Source: Prado023 sp963714995 (lineage in GTDB: Bacteria > Actinomycetota > Actinomycetes > S36-B12 > CAIYMF01). From it: a stretch of 64,000 nt of DNA. Position numbers and translations under genes: made by a program. Below are positions 1-9,659 of the stretch, in pieces. The DNA lies in contig CAVQQP010000002.1 in NCBI GenBank assembly GCA_963714995.1, forward strand, positions 1 to 64,000. Direction: 5' to 3'. The notes under the pieces are model-generated. The model was given only the letters and a program-made list of their open reading frames with translations, was not told the DNA's origin and made no database searches. Numbering within the stretch: the first letter of the stretch is position 1; each line of letters starts with the position of its first letter.

Positions 1-30
1 CCGACCCTCGGGGTGAGCCAGGAGGTGCCG

Positions 31-3000
31 ATGTCGAACGAGGATCCGGCCGTGTTGCGGGTCACAGGTCTGGACCACGAGCCGCCGTGGTCCTATGGTG
101 CGCGGATGGATGTGGGGGTCCTGGGTCCGCTTCGGGTGGCAGACGTGGCCGGGGAGGTGCGCCTGCCGGGTGCCAAGGAGCGCACCCTGCTTGCCGTGCT
201 GGCCGCCCATGCGGACCAGGTCGTGGCACCGGACGACCTGGTCGATGCCCTCTGGCCGGACGAGCCACCACGCACGGCGATCCGCACGCTGCAGGTCTAC
301 ATCGCTCGGCTGCGCTCAGCCCTGGCCCGGGACGACTCCACCGCCAGCAGTGTCATCGTGACCGCTGGCCGCGGGTACCGGCTGGCGGTCGATCCGATGG
401 CCGTCGACGCCAACAGGTTCCGCAGCCTGGTGGAGCTGGGCCGCTCAGCCCTGGCCGAGGGTCAGCCAGCCGTGGCCGCCGACACGTTCACGGAGGCACT
501 CGGGCTGTGGCGCGGTCCGGCGTACTCCGGCTTCGAGGAGGCGGCGTTCGCCCGCTCCGAGGTGCGGCGACTCGCCGAGTTGCGGATCACGGCGCAGGAG
601 GGGGCGTGGGCGGCGCGGACGGCGGCGGGTGACGCCCGGGGCGTGATCCCCGAGCTCGAGGCGCACGTGACCTCCCATCCGTTGCGGGAGCCGGCGTGGG
701 CCCTGCTGGTCCGCGCGCACGCGGCAGCCGACGACCAGTCCGCTGCCCTGGCCACGATCGAACGGGCGCGGCGAGGTCCTGGCCGAGGAGCTGGGCGTCG
801 ATCCCGGTGACGAGCTGCGCACCCTGCACGCTCGGGTCCTCGCCCAGGACCCCGCGCTGCGGCCCCGGTCGACCCTGCCCCTGGAGCTGGTCGCGCCCGG
901 CACGCCGCTGGTGGGCAGGGCCGGCGAGCTGTCGGAGTTGGCCGGGCACCTTCGTGAGGCGCGCGCCGGAGCGTCGCGGCGGGTGCTCATCCTGGGCGAT
1001 CCGGGGTCAGGTCGGTGGCGGTTGGCCAGCGCCCTGGCTGAGATGGCCCGGTCCGAAGGAGCCAGCGTGGTGGTCGGCGGTGCACCCTGCGCTCGGGTTC
1101 GTGCTCCGGGTGATCGACCTCCGTACCGATCCGTCCGCGCCGGTGCCCGACCCAGGTCCGCGCGAGCTGCAGGTCGTGGTCGCCGGCGAGGCCCCCGCGG
1201 GGATGGTGCTCGACGCCGAGCTCCGGGTCGGCCCCCTGTCGGTGGAACAGGTGCGGGAGGTGCTGGCCGGGCATGCCCGCGGCCGGGTCGACGGTGCGGA
1301 GTTGTCGGGAGCCGCTGAGCAGGTGCATGCCGAGTCCGGGGGGAACGCTGCTGCCGTCCAGCGGCTGGCGATCGCCTGGGCCCGTGACCAGGTCTCGGCC
1401 CGGGTCGCACAGCGGGCGCACGTCGGCACCGGGTCGGCGGCGGCGCACTCCGCCGACCGGCTGGCCCTGGCCGAGGACGTCGAGCTGTGGACCGCGCTGC
1501 AGCCGCCCCCGGTGGCTGACCTGGAGGTCTGCCCGTGGCGAGGGCTGGCCTCCTACGCGGAGGCCGACTCGCCGTGGTTCGCCGGTCGGGAGCGGATCAC
1601 CGCCGAGTTGGTGGCGCGGGTCGCCGTCGATCGGGCGCTGCTGCTCGTCGGGGCCTCCGGCTCGGGCAAGTCGTCCCTGCTGCGGGCGGGGCTGCTGGCC
1701 TCCCTGGCAGCCGGCGCCCTACCGGGCAGTGCGAGCTGGGTCAGGATCGTGCTGCGTCCCGGTGCGCATCCGATGCGTGAGCTGACCAGGGCGGCGCTGT
1801 CCGGGGCCTCGGCCACGGGCCCGGACCGCGTGGCCGACCTGCTGTCGCGGTCCCTGGACGGGCGGGGTGGTGCGGAGCGGATCCTGCTGGTGGTCGACCA
1901 GTTCGAGGAGTGCTGGACGGTCTGCACCGATCCGGGGGAACGCGACGCGTTCCTCGATGCACTGGCCGAGGTGGCCACGGCGGAGATGCCGGTGTCGGTC
2001 GTGATCGCCGTGCGTGCCGACCATGCCGGCAGCATCGCCGGGCACCCGGGGATCTCCGGTGCGCTGGCCGGGCAGGCGGTGTTCGTCGGGCCGATGGTGG
2101 AGGGCGAGCTGCGCAGGGCGATCGAGGGACCAGCCGCGCGTGCCGGGCTCAGCCTGGACACCGGACTGGCCGATGCCCTGGTCACCGACACGCTGGCCGA
2201 ACCCGGTGGCCTCCCACTGCTGTCGACGGCGCTGACTGCCCTGTGGGACCAGCGGGAGGACGCACGGCTCACGCTGGCCGCCTACGCCGCCTCCGGGGGT
2301 GTCGGGGCCGCGATCGCGCACCTGGCCGAGCAGGCCTACTCCGACCCTCGATGAGGGGCAGCGCAGCGCCGCCCGGATCCTGCTGCGCCGGCTGGCCGGC
2401 CCGGGCCAGGGCGACGGTGTCGTGCGCCGCCGGGTGGCGCTGGCCGAGCTCGATGCCCTGCCCGATCCGCGGGTGCGGGCGTGCGTGGACCCGTTGGCGG
2501 CCGCCCGACTGCTCACCGTGTCCGACGGTCACGTCGAGGTGGCGCACGAGGCGCTGTTCCGGTCCTGGCCGCGGCTGCGCGAGTGGCTCGCCGAGGACGC
2601 CACCGCCCGCGACGTCCAACGCCGCCTGACCAGCGCATCGGCGGACTGGGAGCGCGACGACCGCGACCCCACCCTGCTCTGGACCGGGGCACGGCTGTCG
2701 GCGGCCGCCGACCTCCTCATCCGCGCCCCCGAGGAGCTCACCGGGACTGAAGTCGCCTTCGTCGAGGCGTCCACCGCGCGGCTGGACGCGGAGCGGGCCG
2801 AGGCCGAGGATCGGGCCCGTTCCGCGCAGCGGCAGAACAGCCGCCTGCGCCGCCTGCTCGCGGGCCTGGGCATCACCCTCGCGATCGCCCTGATCGCTGG
2901 CCTGCTCGCGCTGGCCTCGCGAGAGCAGGCCCAGGCCCAAGGGGTCACCGCGACCGCCCAACGGCTGGCCGCCACGGCGCTGTCGGAGGACTACCTGGTC

Positions 3001-5056
3001 GAGCGGATGCTCACGGCCGTCGAGGCGGTGCGCACCGAGGAGTCCCCGCAGACCGTCGGCGCCCTGCTCTCGGTGCTCGACGGCAGCTCCGCAGCACTCA
3101 AGCGCTGGGGGGCCCGCTTCCGGCTGCTCGACCTGGATGCGGCCGCCGGCGGGCAGCTCGCGTACGCCCCCGTGGCCTCCGAGGATGTGATCTCGGTGGA
3201 CCTTATCACCGGTGAGACGCGCACGATCTGGTCGGAGCCGGACAGCCAACAACCTGTGGATGAGGGTGAGCCCGGACGGGCGACCAGCTGGCGTTCATCA
3301 AGTCGTCATGGACCGGGGAACCCCCGGAGATCCTGGTCCTCGACGCATCCACCGGCGAGGAGATCTGGGCGCTGCCGGTGGACGCGGCGGTCGTCCACCC
3401 GTCGGGCTTCGACTGGACGGGGCGACCGGGAGAGCTGGCTGTCGCCACGACCACCGGCCTGGTTCGCTACCGGGTGGGCAGCGAGGAGCCCGTCGGCACC
3501 GTCAGTTGGGAGCAGACGCCCCAGGATGCGGCGACTGCTCGCGAGGGTGGATGACAGTCGGATGCTGCTGTTCCGGGGTCCCGGCCCGGCCCGGCTGATC
3601 GACCACGCGAGCGGAGAGGTGACGCCGCTCGACACGGTCGGCTTCGACGGGACAGTGTCCTCGGACGGGCGCTACGTGGTCTCCCAGCCCGAGGAACCGG
3701 GGCCGGTCCGGATCGTGGACCTGGAGCGTCCCACCGATCCCGGACGAGTCATCGCCTTCGACGGGACACTGGGCACCGCGGCGTTCACGCCGGACGGCGC
3801 GACACTGGCCCTGGCCGACGCGGCCGGGGACATCATCGTGGTCGACGTGGAGACGCTGACTCCCCGCGAGACCCTGCGTGGCCACCTCGGGATGGTCATG
3901 GGTCTGGCGGTCAGCCCGGATGGACAGACGCTGTGGTCCGCCGGGCGCGACGGTGACCTGATCGCCTGGGACCTGGCCGGCCAGCGCCGGCTCCAGCGCA
4001 CGCGAGAGCTTCCGGCGGGCTCCTTGCTCGGCCAGCTCTCGCAGGATCGGTCGACCGCCATCACGTGGCAGACAGGGGCAGCCGCCGCAGACGCCGCATG
4101 CCTCGACCGTGGTGGACGTCGAGTCCAACACCGTCGTGCTCGGGCCGCTGCCGGGCGGGGAGATCAACTCGATCGCCCATGCCCTCAGCCCGGACGGCGC
4201 GACGGCCGTCGTGGCACTCGAGTACGGCCCGGATCGGGCGGACGGTCCGCTGCAGATCCTCGATGTGCCCAGCGGTCGGCTCCGTGCCGAGGTCCCGCTG
4301 CCCTGGGTGGCGGGCGGGATCAGCATCACCCCGGACAGCCGGTTCGCCGTTGTGGCCGGGCAGCGGGGCGTGGCGCTGGTGGACCTCGACACCGCAACCG
4401 TCATCGGGCAGCGGGACCTGCCGGAGCTGCCGCGTGACACGTACCCGGTCGAGCACTCCCCCGATGGGCGCCTCGTCGCCTTCGGCCGGGTGGAGGAGAT
4501 CCTCGTCCTGGACGCCCAGACCCTCGCCGATGTCACCTCCTGGCCGACGGACCCCTACGACAACCCCTTCGGCTTCGCCTGGCTGGACGGGGGAGCCACG
4601 CTGGCGCACGGTGGGATCCAGGGCCGACTCGCCTTCCGCTCCATCCCGGACGGTCAGCCGATCGGCGAACCCCGCGAGGTGGCTCCCGGGTTCACGCTGG
4701 ACCTGGCCACCAACGCGGACGCGACCCGGCTGGCCACCCTCGGCACGGACGGCGAGATCATCCTCTGGGACCCGGTGACGAAGCAGGCTGTGGGCGCGCC
4801 CCTGGTCCCGACCAGCGACACGATGTGGGGCTGGATCTGGTTCGGCTCCGACGATCGGGGCGCGTTCATCGAGGTCCAGTACGAGAACGCCCGGGCGGTG
4901 CGCTACCCCGTCGACACCGAGACCCTGATCGCGCGTGCCTGCGCGATCGCCGGGCGCGAGCCGACCACCGCGGAGTGGCAGGCCATGCACGGTGACGCAC
5001 CGCAGCGGCCGACCTGCGGGGCCCTCACCGAGGGCGACCTGCTGGCCGGCCGCTGA
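31..5056 (+). CDS. BTAD/SARP-type regulator fused to nSTAND NTPase and WD40-like repeats (frameshifted)
   Basis: The locus reads as one protein of about 1,670 residues spread over several frames. The start at 31 is chosen for AGGAGG five bases upstream. The order is a winged-helix DNA-binding domain (from MDVGVLGPLRV, nt 106 on), a BTAD helical domain (to about 770), a shortened ATPase-like stretch, then an nSTAND module with Walker A GASGSGKSS (nt 1650-1680) and DQFEE (about 1900). One membrane helix follows near 2850-2930, then WD40-like blades such as SPDGQTLWSAGRDGDLIAWD (about 3910-3975). Frame changes fall near 772, 1085, 2340, 3275, 3535 and 4090. Flanking residues stay family-like across each break, which suggests sequence error, although a decaying gene is possible. 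Related proteins are signal-responsive regulators; the ligand and targets are not visible here. Confidence 0.8.
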
Positions 5057-5071
5057 AGGGGCCCTGTCGGC

Positions 5072-5603
5072 TCAGGCGCCGTCGACTCCGAAGAGCCCGC
5101 AGACCAGGTCGTTGTCGAAACTGGGGTCGCCGATGTCAGCGACGTCCGGACCCTTCTTCCACACCACCTCCTCGGACTCGAGATCAAGCACCGAGCGGCC
5201 CGCGTACTTCAGCACCCGACCCTCCCCAGCGACGGTCAGGGTCCGGAAGTTGCCCGACTCGGTGACCGTGCCATCGGCGAAGTCGAACACGAGGTGCCGC
5301 GTCCCGTGCGGGTACACACTCTGGCCGGTCGTGGACAGCGTCCAGGTCATCTTGTACTCCATCATCAGTGACAGGGAGACCAGGTTCCCCTCCTTGTCGA
5401 ACCTGGCGTGCCTGGAGAGGGATCCCTCGAGGGGTCCCGTCACCTGGGCGTCGTCGGCACACTCGGCGACCACGACGTCACCGAATGAGGGCAGGTCCGT
5501 GCGGTTGCCGGCGTGTGCGGCTCGGAATCGCCACGATGCCTGTGAATGCCGCTGCTGCGACCCCGGCGGCGACGGTGCTGGTGATGCGCATGCGCTGTGT
5601 CAC
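5072..5603 (-). CDS. secreted protein of unknown function (one frameshift)
   Basis: A GTG start at 5603 follows AAGGAG at seven bases. It opens a signal peptide: charged MRIT stretch, alanine-rich hydrophobic core, then IPS. Near 5517 the frame breaks; adding one G restores SAAHA-G, a good signal peptidase I site, and joins the mature domain (VVVAECADD to GLFGVDGA). The mature part is about 145 residues with alternating beta-like segments and two cysteines. I do not recognise the family. It converges on the end of the nSTAND gene with a 15-base gap. Secretion is inferred from the signal peptide. Confidence 0.6.
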
Positions 5604-5835
5604 GACGAAGCTCCTTCGAACGTGCACCCGGACCTTCACCGGGAGCCACGACGAGCGTCCCCGCCGGCGGTTGCAGCTGGACTACGGCTCGGCTGCGCCC
5701 AGGGCGGAACCCGACCGAAGCCGGCTTGGAAGTGCCTCGCCTCGAACCTCGTCAGGAGCCACGGATCCGCGTGGAGGGCGGCTGCCGCCGGCACCAGGCC
5801 GTCACAGCATCGTCGCAGGTCAGACCCCCATGTGC

Positions 5836-6255
5836 GGATGAGTCGGTCTGTAAGCCGGGTTCTGTCCATGGGGTCCGTCACCGGAACACCCGTGCGCGGC
5901 CATCCCTCTACGACTGCCGTTGCCGACAGCCTCCTGCGGTCTACCCGTGAGCTCGGGCGGGCCACCCTCGAACGCTCACGCAGTCCCGACGCGAACGCCG
6001 GTCCCTCTTGACCTTGCTCCGGGTGGGGTTTGCATAGCCGCCCCAGTCACCTGGGGCGCTGGTGGTCTCTTGCACCACCGTTTCACCCTTACCCCGCTCC
6101 CCGAGGGGCGCGAGGCGGTCTGCTCTCTGTTGCACTGTCCCGCGGGTCACCCCGGGTGGGCGTTACCCACCACCGTGCCCTGTGGAGCCCGGACTTTCCT
6201 CGACGACGCCGACCCCGAAGGACCGTGCCGCCGCGGCCGCCCGACCGACTCATCC
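5836..6255 (-). ncRNA. rnpB: RNase P RNA, bacterial class A
   Basis: The minus strand carries hallmark RNase P RNA blocks. These are GGAAAGTCCGGGCTCCACAG near the 5' end (about 6185-6205), the conserved GGTAAGGGTGAAACGG (about 6085), ACAGAAC followed by GGCTTACAG near the 3' end, and matching terminal GAGTCGGTC/GACCGACT segments that close helix P1. The length is about 420 nt. The ends are set by that terminal pairing and are accurate to a few bases. It is the catalytic RNA of tRNA 5' maturation. Protein ORFs crossing this interval on either strand are spurious. Confidence 0.95.
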
Positions 6256-6408
6256 GCCCTCGAAGGGTAGCCGCCCGCGCACCCCTGCGTCACATCGCGC
6301 CCGACCGGGGCCGAGAGTGGCGCAGAACGGACACGCACTGGTCCAGATCGGACACAGGTGTCCGTTCCCCGCCAATCCCTCCGCGGCGCCACGATCACGC
6401 GCGACACC

Positions 6409-6811
6409 TCAGCGTTGGGCGATCTCCCACACGTGGCCGCCGGGGTCGCGGAAGCTCGCGGTGCGCGGTCCCCACGGACGATCCTCCGGGACCGCGCAGC
6501 AGCTCCACGCCGCGCGCGACGAGACCCGCGGCCACCGCGTCCACGTCCTCGACGGGCACGGTCAGCTGCACCCGCACCCCGGACTCCGGCGGGGCCACCG
6601 GCACCGGATCCAGAAGCTCCGGCCCCTTGTCGGACCGCAGGAGGTTGATCAGCAGGTCCCCGAACTTGAACACCGCCGAGTCCCCGCTGAAGTAGTGCTC
6701 GGGAAGCCCGAACGCCCGTCCGTAGAACTCCCGCGCCGCGTCGAGGTCCTCGACCACCAGCGTGATCGCGAACACCCGCTGCGCCCAGCCACCTGTCATC
6801 TCATCGCCCAT
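6409..6811 (-). CDS. VOC (glyoxalase/bleomycin-resistance) superfamily protein, frameshifted near the C terminus
   Basis: The protein has about 133 residues and follows AGGAGG eight bases before the ATG at 6811. The N-terminal half shows the VOC pattern VVEDLDAAREFYGRAFGLPE, then GDLLINLL and a second module with VPVEDVDAVAAGLVARGV. Near 6485 one extra base shifts the frame. The shifted frame gives RTASFRDPGGHVWEIAQR and stops at 6409, the usual VOC ending with its metal-binding Glu. Family members are metal-dependent enzymes or binding proteins; the substrate cannot be told from sequence. The gene lies 12 bases downstream of the RNB ribonuclease and is probably its operon partner. Confidence 0.8.
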
Positions 6812-6823
6812 CAGCCCATCCTC

Positions 6824-8263
6824 CTACGTCCGCTTCGATCTCGGTGTCACGTCGAACACGACCTGGCGCGCCACCGGGTCCGCCACCGCGAGCCAGGCCT
6901 CGACCCACTCCCCCACCGGCAGGTCGGTCCCCCGGACCCGGGCGGTGATCGCCGGGTCCGCCAGCTGCACGATCCCGTCCTCACGACGCTGCTCGATCAC
7001 GACCCCGCGGAACGCCACCCCCTCGCGTCCGGCCAGCAGCGCTGCCTCGAGGAAGTCCATCGACTCGCGCTGCACCGCACGCGAGCGACGGATCGCGGCC
7101 GTCATCAGGTCCGGCACCTGCGGCAGGGCCTCCCGGATCGCCGGGTCGACCTCCCGGCCCTCCACCAGCGCCAGGCACACGGACAGCACGAACCGGTCGA
7201 CCAGGCGGCGCAGGGGCGCGGTCGTGTGGGCATACTCCGCGGCGATCGCCGAGTGGGTCGTGAGCTCCGGGCGCGCCCCGTCGAAGGCGGTGTAGCCCGC
7301 TCCCCGCAGCAGGAGCGTGACGTTGTCCAGGAACGCCGCATGCTGCGGGTTCGTCGCGTCGAGCGACCTGATCAGCTCCGGGTAGGGCATCTCGTCGGGC
7401 CAGCGGATCCCCAGGGCGCGGGCGCTGGCACGCACCCGACGCAGGTCCCGCTCGTCCGCCGCCGGCATCGTGCGCAGGATCCCGATGCCTCCGTCGAGCA
7501 TGATCCTTGCTGCCGCCATGCCGGTCATCAGCGAGAGCTGGGCGTTCCAGTCCTCGATCGGCACCGACACCCGGTACTTCAGCGTGAACCCGCCCTCCCC
7601 ATCGGAGCCCACCTCCTGCGAGAGGTTGGGAAGGCTGACCGCGCCGCGCGCCACCTCCTGCTGCTGGCGCAGGATCCCGACCTCGCGCAGCAGCGCCACC
7701 TGCGGGTGCGGCGACCCCGCGTCGAAGCGCTCCTGCTCCTGCTCGTAGCCCAGCTTCGCGCGGCTGCGGATCGTCGCGCGCTGCAGCCCGGCGAACGTCG
7801 CCTCGCCGGCAGGGTCCACATCGAAGCTCCAGACGTAGGCACCGCGCACCTGGTCGGGCAGCAGGCTGGCGGCATCGTCGGCCAGCGCCGGAGGATGCAG
7901 CGACGCCTTGAGGTCCGGGCAGTAGACGGTCTCACCGCGGCGACGCGTCTCGGCATCGATCGCCCCACCCACGGCGACGAACGCCGGCACGTCGGCGATC
8001 GCGTAGCGCACCCGGAACCCCGTGTCCGCCCGCTCGATGACGAACGCCTGGTCGAGGTCCGTGGACGAGGCCGGGTCGAGCGTGACGAACTCGAGGTCCG
8101 TCATGTCCAGCGCGGGCGGGACGTACGCGGCGATCGCCGCCTGCGCCTCGGCAATCACCTCGTCCGGGAACCCCAGGTCAACCTCGTGATCCGCCCGCAC
8201 GCGGTCGAGACCGGCTCGGGCCACCTCGAGAGGGACCGAGGCGGAGAAGACGTTGACCGCCAT
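6824..8263 (-). CDS. RNB-domain (RNase II/R family) ribonuclease
   Basis: The protein has 479 residues. The ATG at 8263 overlaps the PPK2 stop (TGATG), so the two are translationally coupled. The RNB catalytic block is clear in the N-terminal third: DPASSTDLDQAF supplies the Asp cluster that binds Mg2+, followed by VRYAIADVPAFV and SLLPDQVRGAYVWSFDVD. The C-terminal region has YAHTTAPLRRLVDRF, the conserved end of the RNB fold. It lacks the long cold-shock and S1 flanks of RNase R, as is usual for short actinobacterial members. It should degrade single-stranded RNA processively 3' to 5'. The frame is open well upstream, but the coupled ATG starts the conserved domain. Confidence 0.9.
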   Translation of the reverse strand: MAVNVFSASVPLEVARAGLDRVRADHEVDLGFPDEVIAEAQAAIAAYVPPALDMTDLEFVTLDPASSTDLDQAFVIERADTGFRVRYAIADVPAFVAVGGAIDAETRRRGETVYCPDLKASLHPPALADDAASLLPDQVRGAYVWSFDVDPAGEATFAGLQRATIRSRAKLGYEQEQERFDAGSPHPQVALLREVGILRQQQEVARGAVSLPNLSQEVGSDGEGGFTLKYRVSVPIEDWNAQLSLMTGMAAARIMLDGGIGILRTMPAADERDLRRVRASARALGIRWPDEMPYPELIRSLDATNPQHAAFLDNVTLLLRGAGYTAFDGARPELTTHSAIAAEYAHTTAPLRRLVDRFVLSVCLALVEGREVDPAIREALPQVPDLMTAAIRRSRAVQRESMDFLEAALLAGREGVAFRGVVIEQRREDGIVQLADPAITARVRGTDLPVGEWVEAWLAVADPVARQVVFDVTPRSKRT

Positions 8264-9135
8264 CAGCTCGCCTCGACCCGGGCCACCTCCGCCTCGACGT
8301 CGAAGTCGCCCGCCGGATAGGACAGGTCCATCGCCCGCAGCGTCTCGACCAGGACGTTCGACAGGATCCAGTCGCGGTGCCACTTGTGGTTGGCCGGCAC
8401 CACGTACCAGGGCGAGCCCTCGGTGGAGCACCTCGTCAGGGCATCGGAGTAGGCCGCCTGGTAGTCGTCCCAGAGCCCGCGCTCGTCGACATCCCCGGGG
8501 TTGTACTTCCAGTGCTTGGTGGGATCGGCCAACCGGTCGAGCAGCCGCTGCTTCTGCTCGTCGCGCGAGATGTGCAGCATGACCTTGATGACGGTGACCC
8601 CGCGCTCGGCCAGCCCCGCCTCCCAGGCGTTGATCTCGTCGTAGCGCACCCGCCAGGTCTCCTCCGGCACGAATCCGCGCACGCGCTCGATCAGGACCGT
8701 CTCGTAGTGCGAGCGATCCCAGAGCCGGACCTTGCCCACCTCGGGCAGAGCCCGCTCGTGGCGCCACAGGTAGTCGTGCTTCTTCTCCTCGTCGCTGGGG
8801 GGACCGAAGCCGGTCACCGAGAAGCCCAAGGGGTCCAGCAGCCGATCGATCGCCCGGGTCGCCCCGCCCTTGCCGGAGGTGTCCATCCCCTGCAGGCAGA
8901 TCAGCACGGAACGGGTGCCGCCCTTGCGCGACTCCGCCCACAGCTTCTCGTGCAGCGTGGAGGCCTCCTCCTCGAGCGCCAGGCAGGCGGCACGCGCCGA
9001 CTCCCGGTCATCGGGGCCGTGGGCGACCACCTCGGGGTCGATGGCCGCCAGGTCGAATCCCGCGCCGACGACGTACAGGTCACGCACGTTGCCCGGGTCG
9101 GCCTTCCCCTTGCCCTTGCCGTTCGACTTGCCCAT
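8263..9135 (-). CDS. ppk2: polyphosphate kinase 2 (polyphosphate:nucleotide phosphotransferase)
   Basis: The protein has 290 residues. It contains Walker A GMDTSGKGG, the PPK2 lid motif DRSHYETV, HWKYNPGD and the C-terminal WYVVPANHKWHRDWILSN. These place it in the single-domain PPK2 family, which moves phosphate between polyphosphate and nucleotides. The start at 9135 follows GGGAGGG; an upstream in-frame ATG at 9192 lacks this site. The first 15 residues are Lys/Gly-rich and probably disordered. The gene heads a PPK2-RNB-VOC transcription unit. The nucleotide preference (ADP, GDP or AMP) cannot be settled from sequence here. Confidence 0.93.
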   Translation of the reverse strand: MGKSNGKGKGKADPGNVRDLYVVGAGFDLAAIDPEVVAHGPDDRESARAACLALEEEASTLHEKLWAESRKGGTRSVLICLQGMDTSGKGGATRAIDRLLDPLGFSVTGFGPPSDEEKKHDYLWRHERALPEVGKVRLWDRSHYETVLIERVRGFVPEETWRVRYDEINAWEAGLAERGVTVIKVMLHISRDEQKQRLLDRLADPTKHWKYNPGDVDERGLWDDYQAAYSDALTRCSTEGSPWYVVPANHKWHRDWILSNVLVETLRAMDLSYPAGDFDVEAEVARVEAS

Positions 9136-9256
9136 TGCGCACCCTCCCTGACGCCCGCTCCGCTGTCTGGCCATGCCTAGCACCGGCATCACGCCCGACG
9201 CGCGACAGACACCCTGGTGGCGACAAGGACCGAGCGAAGAAGTACCTCTGCTGGTA

Positions 9257-9285
9257 TTGCGTCAGGCCACGGGCGGGCCTACCGT
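9257..9285 (+). promoter_or_regulatory. candidate housekeeping promoter of the 9.3 kb RNA
   Basis: TTGCGT (9257-9262), a 17-base spacer and TACCGT (9280-9285) fit the sigma-70 pattern, with TAnnnT at -10. The expected start is about 9292, where the paired 5' strand of the candidate RNA begins. Confidence 0.5.
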
Positions 9286-9291
9286 AGGTCG

Positions 9292-9582
9292 TGTTCCGAA
9301 CGAAGCAGTACACCGTCTGACCGACAAGTGAAAAGCTCCACCGACGAGATCAGCGCAGCAGGAAGTACAACTGTAAGAAGTTGAGTTCACCGAAGGGACC
9401 GGATCAACACCACGGTTGACCGACCGGAGGAAGCGAAACACCTAGCACGCAGCCGCAAGGCAGCCGCAGATCACACACAATCGTCGGACAGGACACTCAC
9501 CGACGCGAGAGCGTCAGGACAGGCACCTATCACGCTTCGAACGGAATATGGGGCTCCTCGATCTCAACCATCGAGGAGCCCC
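9292..9582 (+). ncRNA. structured candidate small RNA, 6S/Ms1-like in layout
   Basis: This roughly 290-nt interval has no plausible ORF and visibly lower GC than its surroundings. The two ends pair: TTCCG-AA-CGAAG (9294-9305) with CTTCG-AA-CGGAA (9535-9546), giving two 5-bp helices around a symmetric AA/AA loop. Inside are hairpins at 9368-9383 (CAACT/AGTTG), 9404-9419 (TCAAC/GTTGA), GCC-GCAA-GGC (9452-9461) and GACGC-GAGA-GCGTC (9502-9515); the last two have GNRA loops. A promoter precedes it and a strong hairpin follows. A closed long hairpin of about 250-300 nt recalls 6S RNA and the actinobacterial Ms1 RNA. I see no exact family signature, so that assignment is inference. Confidence 0.5.
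9550..9582. terminator. strong hairpin terminator
   Basis: GGGGCTCCTCGAT pairs perfectly with ATCGAGGAGCCCC around a 7-base loop. It can end the candidate RNA on the plus strand and the RNase H gene on the minus strand, where ATATTCCGTT follows. Confidence 0.75.
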
Positions 9583-9659
9583 AACCCTATGCAGCACCTC
9601 CGACGATCCCACAGGGCAGTCCCGGCCTCCGCCAATGACACGCCGGGCATGGGCGCGCC

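Noticed and set aside
6062..8320. 752-codon plus-strand open frame
   Set aside because: It runs through RNase P RNA and antisense to the VOC and RNB genes; no family motifs, composition typical of a shadow frame.
8264..8941. N-terminal extension of the RNB ribonuclease upstream of 8263
   Set aside because: The extension is the antisense-frame reading of the PPK2 gene; the coupled ATG at 8263 begins the conserved domain.
9550..9582. Reading the hairpin as part of the short palindromic family of 14674 and 28768
   Set aside because: Its arms share no sequence with those elements and its position fits a terminator.
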